A DNA stretch of 64,000 bases. Source: Deferribacter abyssi. Lineage in GTDB: Bacteria > Chrysiogenota > Deferribacteres > Deferribacterales > Deferribacteraceae. Made by a program: the position numbers and the translations under genes. A model generated the notes under the pieces. It saw only the letters and a program-made list of their open reading frames with translations, had not been told where the DNA came from and did not search any database. How positions within the stretch are numbered: position 1 is the stretch's first letter; every line of letters starts with the position of its first letter. Shown here in pieces: positions 44,882-54,119 of the stretch. Location: assembly GCF_049472655.1 (NCBI RefSeq), contig NZ_JAQNCS010000002.1, forward strand, positions 1 through 64,000. Reading direction: 5' to 3'.

Positions 44882-46658
44882 AAAAAATGTATTTTTCCAA
44901 TTCAATTGCTGTATCAGCAAGCAACCTTTTTGATTGCAATAATCCAGTTGCATTGTATTTTGTAAATCTTCTAATACCACTCAAAATCATCATAAGATTG
45001 TCACCTTCTTCAATATAAAAAGCAGCCTTCCTAGCAGCTTTTGCAATAACTTCAACTGCATCAAATGTAAATACCTTTACAGCAGCTTCCATCAATTTTG
45101 CTTTTTTATCACTAACTCTTTCAATATTCTTTTCAGCCCTAAGCATAGCACTTTCTATTGCAAATATCTGAATTGCAATATCAGCAAGTGTGAGTAAAAC
45201 TTCTTGTTCATTAACAATCTTATCCATATACTTTTGCACAGCAGCACCTGCAATTACAAGATAAAGAGTTTTTAAATTATTTAATGTATATTTTTCTTGA
45301 GCAAAAGGAACAGTTTCATCGATTTCATCAAAAGAAGGAGTCATTAAAGCATCTACCGCTTTCATTGCTTCTTGTTGTAATGGAATTTCACCTTTCATAG
45401 CTCTCTTAAGCATCATACCAGGGATAAGCAACCTGTTAATCTCATTGGTACCTTCAAATATTCTATTTATTCTTTCATCTCTATAAAATCTTTCTGCAGG
45501 ATACTCTTGAATAAATCCGTAACCACCATATATTTGAACTACTTCATCCACAACCTTTGCAAGAACTTCACTACAGAATACCTTAGAGATAGAACATTCA
45601 ATAGCATACTCTTCTATACATTTTTGATAAAGATCATAATAATTTTCTGCTGATTTATCTATTGTCGCTAACTTATCATCAAGTAATCCAGCAAGCCTGT
45701 AGATAAGAGATTCAGAAGCATATGTATGTGCAACTAAATCAGCAATTTTTTCTTTTATAGCACCAAAACTGCTTATTTGTTTACCAAACTGTTTCCTTTC
45801 GTTAGCATATTTTATACCTTCAACAAGTGCATATTTAGCAGCACCTGTTACCGCTGCACCTAATTTAAATCTTCCAACATTTAAAATATTAAAAGCAATT
45901 TTATGCCCCTTACCTATTTCTCCTAACACGTTTTCAACTGGAACCTTACAATTATTTAAAATCACCTGTCTTGTAGAAGAACCTTTGATACCCATCTTTT
46001 TTTCTTCTGGGCCAAGCTCAACACCTTCAAAAGTTCTTTCAACTAAAAACGCAGTAAAATGTTCTTTATCTACTTTTGCAAAAACTGTAAAAAGATCAGC
46101 AAATCCGGCATTTGTTATAAACTGCTTTGTACCATTTAATATATAATATTTTCCATCCTCACTAAGTGTAGCTGTTGCCTTTGCACCTAGCGCATCACTA
46201 CCTGAGCCAGGTTCAGTTAAACAGTAAGCAGCAATCCATTCACCTGTAATAATTTTTTCAAGATATTTTTCTTTTTGCTCTTTTGTGCCATAATAAACAA
46301 GCGGTAAGGTACCAATACCTGTATGTGCTGAATAGGCTACAGAGAAAGAACCAGCAGGAGCAATTTTTTCAGCAACTAACATACTTGTGGCCTTATCCAA
46401 ATCCAAACCACCATACTCTTCAGGTGCGTCAATCATCAATAGTCCAAGTTCTCCACATTTTTTCATATGTTTCACAACTTTCTCAAAATCTTGATTATCA
46501 ATATCTTCAATATCTGGAAGCACTTCATTCAACACAAATTGCTCTGTAGTTTCAGCAATTTGCTTCTGTTCATCTGTAAAATCTTCTGGCGTAAAAACAT
46601 CATCTTTTGCTACATCAGCAATTAAATATTCAGCACCTTTCAATAATTTTTTCTCCAT
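44880..46658 (-). CDS. fadE: Acyl-CoA dehydrogenase (FadE, long bacterial type)
   Basis: FAD enzyme for the first oxidation of beta-oxidation. Core motifs: AYCLTEPGSGSDALG (FAD/substrate loop), NILNVGRFKLG, and YGGYGFIQEYPAERFYRDERINRIFEGTNEI with the catalytic Glu. The extra C-terminal domain and 592-residue length match the Bacillus FadE type. GAGGAG lies six bases before the ATG. Last gene of the fadD-fadN-fadA-fadE run; an electron-transfer flavoprotein partner is not in the window. Confidence 0.93.
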   Translation of the reverse strand: MEKKLLKGAEYLIADVAKDDVFTPEDFTDEQKQIAETTEQFVLNEVLPDIEDIDNQDFEKVVKHMKKCGELGLLMIDAPEEYGGLDLDKATSMLVAEKIAPAGSFSVAYSAHTGIGTLPLVYYGTKEQKEKYLEKIITGEWIAAYCLTEPGSGSDALGAKATATLSEDGKYYILNGTKQFITNAGFADLFTVFAKVDKEHFTAFLVERTFEGVELGPEEKKMGIKGSSTRQVILNNCKVPVENVLGEIGKGHKIAFNILNVGRFKLGAAVTGAAKYALVEGIKYANERKQFGKQISSFGAIKEKIADLVAHTYASESLIYRLAGLLDDKLATIDKSAENYYDLYQKCIEEYAIECSISKVFCSEVLAKVVDEVVQIYGGYGFIQEYPAERFYRDERINRIFEGTNEINRLLIPGMMLKRAMKGEIPLQQEAMKAVDALMTPSFDEIDETVPFAQEKYTLNNLKTLYLVIAGAAVQKYMDKIVNEQEVLLTLADIAIQIFAIESAMLRAEKNIERVSDKKAKLMEAAVKVFTFDAVEVIAKAARKAAFYIEEGDNLMMILSGIRRFTKYNATGLLQSKRLLADTAIELEKYIF

Positions 46659-46707
46659 TTCACACTCCTCAAATATTTATTTTTCAATTCATATTTAAAA
46701 ATTATCA

Positions 46708-47886
46708 TTATTTAATTATTTCAAAAATACCAGCTGCACCCATACCACCACCAATACACATTGAAACCATACCATATTTAACATCCCTTCTATGCATTTC
46801 ATGAAGCAAAGTTGCTGTCAATTTTGCTCCAGTACAACCAAGAGGGTGACCAAGCGCAATAGCACCACCATTTACATTCACAATATCTTTGTTTAAACCA
46901 AGTTCTTTAATAACCGCTAAAGACTGAGCTGCAAAAGCTTCATTTAATTCTATCAATCCAATATCCTCTAATTGAAGACCTGCTAGTTTAAGAGCAGCAG
47001 GTATTGCAGCAACAGGTCCTATCCCCATAATCTCAGGGGCAACACCTTTGGCTGCAAAGGCTACAAATCTTGCAATCGGTTTAAGACCATGCTTTTTCAA
47101 ATAATCTTCACTTACCACCAATACAGCAGCAGCACCATCAGTCATTTGAGAAGAATTACCAGCTGTCACTGAGCCATTTGCTCTAAAAACAGGTTTTAAT
47201 TTAGCAAGTCCTTCAATAGTAGTATCAGGCCTAACACCATCATCCACTTCAACAACTTCTTTAATTTTATTAACTTTATTTTTATCATCTATACTTGTAT
47301 GTTCAACCTCAACAGGGATTATTTCATCTTTAAACTTCTCATTTTTAATAGCTGCAGCAGCCTTCATATGGCTGTTATATGCAAATTCGTCCTGCTCTTC
47401 CCTCGAAATTTTATATTTTTCAGCTACAAGTTCAGCAGTAATCCCCATTGATGCATATGTTTCAGGCCAACTTGCTACAAGATCTGGATTTGCACTATAT
47501 TTATTACCACCCATTGGCACCATAGTCATAGATTCTGTTCCTCCAGCAATTATACAATCCGCAAAACCAGCCATTATCCTTTCAGCTGCTAATGCTATCG
47601 TCTGCAAACCACTTGAACAAAACCTATTAACTGTCATAGCAGGTACTTCAATTGGGAGGCCAGCCTTGAAAGACGCAACTCTAGCCACATTCATACCCTG
47701 CTCACCTTCAGGAAATGCACATCCTATAATTACATCTTCAACGTCTGCAGAGTTAATACCAGTCTTTTCCACTAGCCCTTTAATAGCTACAGCAGCTAAA
47801 TCATCTGGTCTCATATCTTTAAATTTACCTTTTTTTGCTTTACACCCTGGTGTTCTATAGGCAGCTAAAATATATGCTTTTCTCAT
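46708..47886 (-). CDS. fadA: Acetyl-CoA acyltransferase (3-ketoacyl-CoA thiolase FadA)
   Basis: Cleaves 3-ketoacyl-CoA with CoA to release acetyl-CoA. Active-site Cys in NRFCSSGLQT, His in LNEAFAAQ, and the second Cys in GHPLGCTGAKL. The start is the ATG at 47886 with GGAGG eight bases upstream; the longer ORF from 47901 starts inside that site. Lies 31 bases after fadN and 49 before fadE. Confidence 0.95.
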   Translation of the reverse strand: MRKAYILAAYRTPGCKAKKGKFKDMRPDDLAAVAIKGLVEKTGINSADVEDVIIGCAFPEGEQGMNVARVASFKAGLPIEVPAMTVNRFCSSGLQTIALAAERIMAGFADCIIAGGTESMTMVPMGGNKYSANPDLVASWPETYASMGITAELVAEKYKISREEQDEFAYNSHMKAAAAIKNEKFKDEIIPVEVEHTSIDDKNKVNKIKEVVEVDDGVRPDTTIEGLAKLKPVFRANGSVTAGNSSQMTDGAAAVLVVSEDYLKKHGLKPIARFVAFAAKGVAPEIMGIGPVAAIPAALKLAGLQLEDIGLIELNEAFAAQSLAVIKELGLNKDIVNVNGGAIALGHPLGCTGAKLTATLLHEMHRRDVKYGMVSMCIGGGMGAAGIFEIIK

Positions 47887-47917
47887 TTTAAAATCCTCCA
47901 TTATCTATTTTATAAGT

Positions 47918-50305
47918 TTAGTTTCTTAATGGCTTACCTTTTTTCAACATATGCTGGATTCTCTCTATTGTTTTCTTCTGCGAACAAAGCTTCACAAATG
48001 CATCTCTTTCGAGTTTTAACAAATATTCTTCTGTAATAAGAGTTCCAGCATTCACATCACCACCAGTAATCACATCAGCAATAACACTCCCAAGATATTC
48101 TTCATATTCAGTAATAAAGTTACCTTTCTTCATATTCCAAAGTTGCGTTTTAATACTTGCAGCAACACTTCTGCCTGGCGCTTTTAAATTAGTAAGCGGT
48201 TTTTTAGGCCTATAGTTTTGAGCCAAATCAAGTACCTTCATTTTTGCATCATAAATGAGGTTATCTATATTCATTACAATAGCATCACCATCAGAAAGAT
48301 AACCAAGATTATAAAGTTCGTAAGCTCCCATAGAAACCTTAGCCATTGCAATGTTCATAAAGTTTTTGAAAACAAATGGTGAAACATCCGTATTATATTT
48401 TTCTGCTAATTTTATAGCACGAATAGCCATCTCTTTCGTACCACCACCTGCAGGAAGTAAACCAACTCCAATTTCAACTAATCCCATATATGTTTCAGCA
48501 TGGGCTACCCTGGCATCTGCATGTAAACAAAACTCACAACCACCACCAAGAGCCATTTGAAACGGAGCTGCTACTACAGGTATTTTAGAATATTTTATTG
48601 TCATCGCAGTGTCTTGGAAAGCTTTTACCATCATATGAATATCATCAAATGCACCTTCAGCTATAGCTACAGCAAGCATTGCAAGATTTGCGCCAACACT
48701 AAAAGCTTTCCCTTGGTTAGCAATCACAAGTCCCACACCATTTTCTTCAACATATTTGATAGCCTTTTTAGTCATAGAAAGGATATCGCCACTAATAGAG
48801 TTCATTTTAGAATGGAATTCTAGACAGTAAACACCATCACCAAGATCAATAAGAGACGCACCTTTATTAGAATCTACAATTTTACCAGCATTTTTAAGAA
48901 GAGATAAATTGATTGTTTTCTCATCAACAGGTACTTCTTTGTAATCTCCAGTTAAAATATCATAATAATATTTTTTGCCGTTTTCAACTTTGTAAAACTT
49001 CTCTATTTTTTTCAGTTTCTCAGGAATCTGTTTACCTTCTTTCTCTGCCCTTTCTACAAAATATTTAACACCAATGGCATCAAACACCTCAAATGGACCC
49101 AGCTCCCAATTATACCCCCATTTCATTGCATTATCAACATTCACTATATCATCAGCAATTTCAGGAATTCTGTTAAAGGTATAAATTAAAGAATCCCTCA
49201 ATAATCTCCAGGCAAACTCGGCAGCCTTATCTTTACCAGTAACTACAGTTTTAATTCTTGTTGCCACATCATCAATCTGTTTTGCCGTTTGTGTAGATGG
49301 AAACTTTGGTTTAGTAGCTTCTTTATACTCACCAATTTTATAATCATAAAAGTATGTTTTTCTGCCTTCTGCTGTTTTTTCTTTTTTATAAAACCCTTGT
49401 TTTGCCTTGTTTCCAAGTAAACCTTTTTCAACCATTTTAGATAAAAATTCAGGAACCTTATAAATTTCTCTTTCTTCATCATCTTTCAACAAAGAGTATG
49501 AGTTATTACCAATATGAACAATAGTATCTATACCTACAAGATCAGCCAATCTAAAGATAGCTGTTTTCGGCATACCAATAGCAGGACCAGCAGCTACATC
49601 TGCTTCTTCCACAGTCATATTCAAATCATTCAAATGTTTAAATGCAGAATAAATTACGTAAACGCCAATTCTGTTACCTATAAAATTAGGAGTATCTTTG
49701 GCATAAACTATACCTTTACCTAAACGTTTACTGATAAAGTCAGCCATAAATTTAACAACACCTGGATCAGTGTACTTGGAAGGAACGATTTCCATCAATC
49801 TCATATATCTTGGCGGATTAAAAAAGTGCGTTACTAAAAAGTTCTTTTTAATTTCATCAGGAAGCACTTCTGCCATTTCATTTACAGAAAGCCCACTTGT
49901 ATTAGTGGATAATATTGCACCTTTTTTAAAATTTGGTACTACTTTCTCTGTTAATAACTTTTTCTTAATATCCATATTTTCAACAACAACCTCAATAACC
50001 CAATCACAATCTGAAATTTTATGCATATCATCTTCAAAATTTCCCACATCAATCTGATTTGCAAACTCTTTCAAATAAAATGCTGCAGGCTTAATCTTTT
50101 TCACATTTTCAAGCCCGTTTCTAGCAATCCTGTCTCTAACAACCTTATCATTTAAAGTTAATCCTTTAGCCTTCTCTTCTTCTGTCAACTCTCTTGGTAC
50201 AATATCTAAAAGAACAACATCAACACCTGCATTGGCTAAATGTGCAGCAATTGTGGCACCCATAACTCCTGCGCCTAAAACAGCAGCCTTATTAATTTGC
50301 CTCAT
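47918..50305 (-). CDS. fadN: 3-hydroxyacyl-CoA dehydrogenase / enoyl-CoA hydratase (FadN type)
   Basis: Bifunctional beta-oxidation enzyme with the dehydrogenase first (AAVLGAGVMGATIAAHLANAG; HFFNPPRYM) and the crotonase-type hydratase last (ANQGKAFSVGANLAML, ALGGGCEFCLHAD, EIGVGLLPAGGG). This order is the reverse of E. coli FadB and equals Bacillus FadN. The start is the ATG at 50305, five bases after AGGAGG; the seven extra residues of the longer ORF are discarded. It lies 59 bases downstream of fadD. Confidence 0.94.
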   Translation of the reverse strand: MRQINKAAVLGAGVMGATIAAHLANAGVDVVLLDIVPRELTEEEKAKGLTLNDKVVRDRIARNGLENVKKIKPAAFYLKEFANQIDVGNFEDDMHKISDCDWVIEVVVENMDIKKKLLTEKVVPNFKKGAILSTNTSGLSVNEMAEVLPDEIKKNFLVTHFFNPPRYMRLMEIVPSKYTDPGVVKFMADFISKRLGKGIVYAKDTPNFIGNRIGVYVIYSAFKHLNDLNMTVEEADVAAGPAIGMPKTAIFRLADLVGIDTIVHIGNNSYSLLKDDEEREIYKVPEFLSKMVEKGLLGNKAKQGFYKKEKTAEGRKTYFYDYKIGEYKEATKPKFPSTQTAKQIDDVATRIKTVVTGKDKAAEFAWRLLRDSLIYTFNRIPEIADDIVNVDNAMKWGYNWELGPFEVFDAIGVKYFVERAEKEGKQIPEKLKKIEKFYKVENGKKYYYDILTGDYKEVPVDEKTINLSLLKNAGKIVDSNKGASLIDLGDGVYCLEFHSKMNSISGDILSMTKKAIKYVEENGVGLVIANQGKAFSVGANLAMLAVAIAEGAFDDIHMMVKAFQDTAMTIKYSKIPVVAAPFQMALGGGCEFCLHADARVAHAETYMGLVEIGVGLLPAGGGTKEMAIRAIKLAEKYNTDVSPFVFKNFMNIAMAKVSMGAYELYNLGYLSDGDAIVMNIDNLIYDAKMKVLDLAQNYRPKKPLTNLKAPGRSVAASIKTQLWNMKKGNFITEYEEYLGSVIADVITGGDVNAGTLITEEYLLKLERDAFVKLCSQKKTIERIQHMLKKGKPLRN

Positions 50306-50364
50306 CACTTCCTCCTGATTTAACATTCATTTATTTACAAACCATTTTATAGCACAATTGTACT

Positions 50365-52194
50365 TTACGTGCAAGTAAAACAATTGCCATTATTTTCATA
50401 TAAACATTCTATTTTATCTTTATACTTTTCGTAAATTACTCTTCTTTTCAACTTTAATGTCGGAGTAAGTTCTCCACCCTCTATAGTAAAATCTACAGGG
50501 ACAAGAGAAAACTTTTTAATAGTCTCAAACTTTGCAAACTTTTTGTTAATCTCTTCAACTCTCTCTTCATATAATTTCAAAACCTTCTCATGAGCAACAA
50601 GATCATTCATATCAAAATACTCTATATGGTGTTCTTTAGCAAATTCCACCAGTCTTTCAAAGTTTGGAACAAGCAATGCAACTAAATATGGTTTTTTATC
50701 ACCATATACAAAAGCCTGAGAAATATATTTATCGAGTTTTAATTCATTCTCTATTGGTTGAGGTGCAATGTTTTTACCACCAGCAGTTATAATAAGCTCT
50801 TTTTTTCTATCTACAATATAAACAAACCCATTTTCATCTATTTTACCGATATCTCCAGTTTTAAACCAACCATCTTTAAAGACCTCTTTTGTTGCCTCTT
50901 CATTTTTATAATACCCTTTCATAATAACTGGACCTTTCAGCAATAACTCTCCATCATCAGCTAACTTAGCATAACAATTATCAAACATCGTCCCCACAGA
51001 ACCAAATCGAACCTGCTTCAAAGTATTAATACAGATTCCTGGACTTGTTTCTGTAAGCCCGTATCCTTCAAGAATCGGCATCCCAATCACCCAAAAGAAC
51101 TCATTAATTGTTTTATCAAGCGGAGCACCACCAGAAACAAAAGCTTTAACCCTACCACCAAATCGCTCCCTAATCTTTGAAAAAATTAATTTATCAAAAA
51201 TTTTATATTTAAATCCTAAAAAACCTGTATTTTCTCCCTTTAAGTATTTCTTTTCTATATAAATTTTACCTACTTCAATCGCCTTGTGAAAAAGCGTCTT
51301 TTTTAACCCACTCATAGCATGCACGTTTTCATATATTCTAGAATACATTTTCTCAAAAAGCCTAGGTACACTTACCATACACGTTGGCTTAACTTCTAAA
51401 ATATTTTCAGGAACTTTATCTATACTTTCAGCAAAAACTATCTGAGCACCCACATATACAGGAATATAGTACCCTACTGCTCTTTCGAGAGCATGACTCA
51501 AAGGCAAAAAACTTAAAAAAATATCATTAGGCTCTAACATATCAACTTTTCGTGCACCTAAAATTATCTCAGACACAAGGTTATAATGTGTAAGCATAAC
51601 ACCTTTAGGCACGCCAGTAGTTCCTGAAGTATATATCAGCGTTGCAGTATCATCTGGGCTAATAGATTCTATAATTTTTTCTATTTCTTTCTTTTCATCA
51701 TCACCTAAGGGAACAGAAATTTCAGCTAACTGAAGATGTGTATTAACAGGAAATCCTTTATGCCCTAAAAACCTATCAAAAGATATTATGTGTTCTATAT
51801 GCGGAATCTCATCTTTTATTTCCAATAACTTTTCATATTGAAACCTATTTGAAATAAATATTACCTTTGACTCTGAATGATTTAAAACATATTTCACTTG
51901 TTCTGGTGTATTTGTAGCATAAATTGGTACTGTAACTGCTCCTGCAGAAAGAATACCCATATCAGCAATAACCCATCCTGGGCGATTTTCAGAAAGAATA
52001 GCTACTTTATCACCAGGTTTAATTCCAAGTTTTCTTAAACCACGAGCAACCATCAACGCAAGCTCATAAAATCTTGCATAACTAACATCAACAAACTTTC
52101 CACCCTTCTTATAACCAAGTGCTGGTTTATCAGAAAATTTTTCAGCATTATGTTTTAAAATCTGCGGAACCGATTTAAATGGCCATTTTTCCAT
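50365..52194 (-). CDS. fadD: Long-chain acyl-CoA synthetase FadD
   Basis: Activates fatty acids to acyl-CoA with ATP. The AMP-binding P-loop is TLIYTSGTTGVPKGVMLTHYN, followed by GYGLTETSP and WFKTGDIGKIDENGFVYIVDRKKELI. Length 609 resembles the long AMP-forming ligases. The start is the ATG at 52194 (GGGAGG just upstream); the longer ORF from 52254 would begin inside the promoter. Membrane-associated activity is expected, coupled to FadL-mediated import. Confidence 0.94.
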   Translation of the reverse strand: MEKWPFKSVPQILKHNAEKFSDKPALGYKKGGKFVDVSYARFYELALMVARGLRKLGIKPGDKVAILSENRPGWVIADMGILSAGAVTVPIYATNTPEQVKYVLNHSESKVIFISNRFQYEKLLEIKDEIPHIEHIISFDRFLGHKGFPVNTHLQLAEISVPLGDDEKKEIEKIIESISPDDTATLIYTSGTTGVPKGVMLTHYNLVSEIILGARKVDMLEPNDIFLSFLPLSHALERAVGYYIPVYVGAQIVFAESIDKVPENILEVKPTCMVSVPRLFEKMYSRIYENVHAMSGLKKTLFHKAIEVGKIYIEKKYLKGENTGFLGFKYKIFDKLIFSKIRERFGGRVKAFVSGGAPLDKTINEFFWVIGMPILEGYGLTETSPGICINTLKQVRFGSVGTMFDNCYAKLADDGELLLKGPVIMKGYYKNEEATKEVFKDGWFKTGDIGKIDENGFVYIVDRKKELIITAGGKNIAPQPIENELKLDKYISQAFVYGDKKPYLVALLVPNFERLVEFAKEHHIEYFDMNDLVAHEKVLKLYEERVEEINKKFAKFETIKKFSLVPVDFTIEGGELTPTLKLKRRVIYEKYKDKIECLYENNGNCFTCT

Positions 52195-52225
52195 AATTCC
52201 TCCCATTGAATAACTATTCATTAGA

Positions 52226-52254
52226 TACATAAACTCATTTAACGTTAATGTCAA
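52226..52254 (-). promoter_or_regulatory. Promoter of the fad operon with a palindromic operator
   Basis: TTGACA (52249-52254), 17-base spacer, TATGTA (52226-52231) on the minus strand, start site near 52219. The perfect palindrome TTAACGTTAA (52239-52248) fills the spacer, an ideal position for a repressor. Confidence 0.7.
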
Positions 52255-52564
52255 GTGTTTTAAAATACCATTTTAATTTAACTGCGCTTAAGATTCATAA
52301 CAACAGTACTTTTAACACCCCAACAATCAAAACAACTATTCACTAAACAAAGATCATATCATTAATCACCTTACCAACAAAATAATAAATCATTATTAAC
52401 CGCGAAAAAACAATTTAACATATTATTCAAACTTTTATTAAACTTTATCTTAGTAAAACCTATTTTTGTATTTTTAACACATTTCACACCCACCTTTTTC
52501 TTTATCTAACCGACAGTTATACTTATAACAAAACAAAAATTGTTTAAAAAAATATTATTTTCAA
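52255..52564. other. Divergent fadD-fadL intergenic region
   Basis: About 310 bases of AT-rich sequence without an ORF. AATAAT (52380-52385 area) and ATTATT five bases later form a short inverted repeat. No second copy of the TTAACGTTAA palindrome is seen. The region probably holds control sites for the divergent fad genes. Confidence 0.45.
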
Positions 52565-52593
52565 TTGACTATTCAATAATAATATAATAATGT
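52565..52593 (+). promoter_or_regulatory. Candidate promoter of fadL
   Basis: TTGACT (52565-52570), 17-base spacer, TAATGT (52588-52593). The better-looking TATAAT at 52583-52588 has only a 12-base spacer, so the exact -10 box is uncertain. Confidence 0.45.
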
Positions 52594-52622
52594 TTGTATA
52601 TAAAACACTTAAAGGAGGTTTT

Positions 52623-54050
52623 ATGAAAAAGTATTTTATAATCTTACTTCTATTAGTCTTTTCAATCTCGTTTTCCTATGCAGGAAATGTTGATACTTTC
52701 GGTATTGGTTCAAAAGCCACAGCTCTAGGTGGTGCCTTTTCAGCTTACGCTGACGATCCATTTGCCGCTTACTACAACCCAGCTGGTCTTGTACAAATGA
52801 AAAGTTTTACAGCAAGTGCAGGTGTACACATTTTAAACCCCAATTTAAAAATTTATGATTACTCTGCAACAGACGGTGTAGGTAATAATGTATCTCCATA
52901 TGGGCAAGATTTTGGTGATAAATCACCTACATTAATTGTACCACATATCGGTTTTGCAACGCCTATTAACGATAGGATTGCCTTTGGTTTGGCTGCTTAT
53001 GTACCATATGGACTTCATGTTAAATGGGAAGATAATCCAGCACAAAATGCTGGTGCATACAACTCATATGAATCATACTATTACAGATTGGTAGTTTCTC
53101 CTACCATTGCTTATAAGGTAAATGACAAATTCTCAATAGGTTTTGGCATATCTGTTGGTAGAAGTGAAAGTGGTGTATATAGAAGAATATATAATGACGC
53201 AACAATAAATACTTTAAATAATTTAATAACAACATACTCAATTAATTGTAATAGTAACCCAACAAATATATATTGCCAAAAATTAGCCGTAGCACAAGCA
53301 ACTAACGGGAAAAAAATTGAAACAGACGTGACAGACAGTGTAAACTGGTCATATAATGTAGGTATTATGTACAAACCTATGGATCAACTGACACTCGGCC
53401 TTACCTACAGAAGTAGAACTCACACAAAATTTAAAGGTGAAACTGAAATAAAAGGGTTGGACCCAATAACTGAAACAACTTTAAATAAAGCAAGAGTTTA
53501 TACCAGCGTAGATGTTAACTTTTCGGTTGACCACCCAGAGCAAATTCAGCTTGGTATTAGATATCAACCTCATAAAAGAGTTTCTATTGAAGCAGATGTG
53601 GTTTGGACAAATTGGAGTATCATAGATCAATACACAGCTAATTTTGAAGATCCTCTCCTCAGTTCTACGGAAAAAGAAACATTTCCAAGAAAATGGGAGG
53701 ATACAAAACAAGTTAGAGTAGGTATAGAATGGATGGTCACAGATTTGTTGACTCTTAGAGCTGGTTATTTCTATGATCCATCTCCAATCCCTGATGATAC
53801 ATTTGATCTAGTTTGGCCTGATGCTGATAAAAAGGTCTACTCACTTGGTGCCGGTTTAAATTTTGGAAGACTCAGTATTGATTTAGTACTACAATATATT
53901 GTTGCTGAATATCAAAGACAAATTGGTGGTGAAAGTGAAAATTTAAATGATACATATGCTGATGATGTAACGGGGAATGAAGGTGAAGTTTCAATGAAAG
54001 CTGATGGTAACCTGTGGGGTTATGGTGTCACACTAAATTATAAATTTTAA
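52623..54050 (+). CDS. fadL: Outer-membrane long-chain fatty acid transporter (FadL/OmpP1/TodX)
   Basis: Beta-barrel that admits hydrophobic substrates through the outer membrane. Signal peptide 1-20 (ending SYA), then GNVDTFGIGSKATALGGAFSAYADDPFAAYYNPAGL, the conserved plug and NPA motif, repeated amphipathic strands, and a terminal Phe (LNYKF) as required for barrel insertion. The ATG at 52623 has AAAGGAGG upstream. Divergent from fadD; the substrate is probably fatty acids, though related porins take aromatics such as toluene. Confidence 0.92.
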   Translation: MKKYFIILLLLVFSISFSYAGNVDTFGIGSKATALGGAFSAYADDPFAAYYNPAGLVQMKSFTASAGVHILNPNLKIYDYSATDGVGNNVSPYGQDFGDKSPTLIVPHIGFATPINDRIAFGLAAYVPYGLHVKWEDNPAQNAGAYNSYESYYYRLVVSPTIAYKVNDKFSIGFGISVGRSESGVYRRIYNDATINTLNNLITTYSINCNSNPTNIYCQKLAVAQATNGKKIETDVTDSVNWSYNVGIMYKPMDQLTLGLTYRSRTHTKFKGETEIKGLDPITETTLNKARVYTSVDVNFSVDHPEQIQLGIRYQPHKRVSIEADVVWTNWSIIDQYTANFEDPLLSSTEKETFPRKWEDTKQVRVGIEWMVTDLLTLRAGYFYDPSPIPDDTFDLVWPDADKKVYSLGAGLNFGRLSIDLVLQYIVAEYQRQIGGESENLNDTYADDVTGNEGEVSMKADGNLWGYGVTLNYKF

Positions 54051-54055
54051 TTCGT

Positions 54056-54082
54056 AAGCGGCTCGAATGAGCCGCTTTTTTT
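54056..54082 (+). terminator. Terminator of fadL
   Basis: Perfect 9-bp stem AAGCGGCTC (54056-54064) / GAGCCGCTT (54069-54077), 4-base loop, then a run of T. Confidence 0.93.
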
Positions 54083-54084
54083 AT

Positions 54085-54113
54085 TTGATTTCATTTATTT
54101 TTTCTAATATAAA
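54085..54113 (+). promoter_or_regulatory. Promoter of the PHP gene, apparently leaderless
   Basis: TTGATT (54085-54090), 17-base spacer, TATAAA (54108-54113). Six bases separate the -10 box from the ATG at 54120, and there is no ribosome-binding site. Confidence 0.65.
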
Positions 54114-54119
54114 ATCAAT

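Noticed and set aside
48557..48823. Plus-strand ORF of 88 codons within fadN
   Set aside because: It is an antisense shadow over the conserved hydratase domain with no similarity to a known protein.
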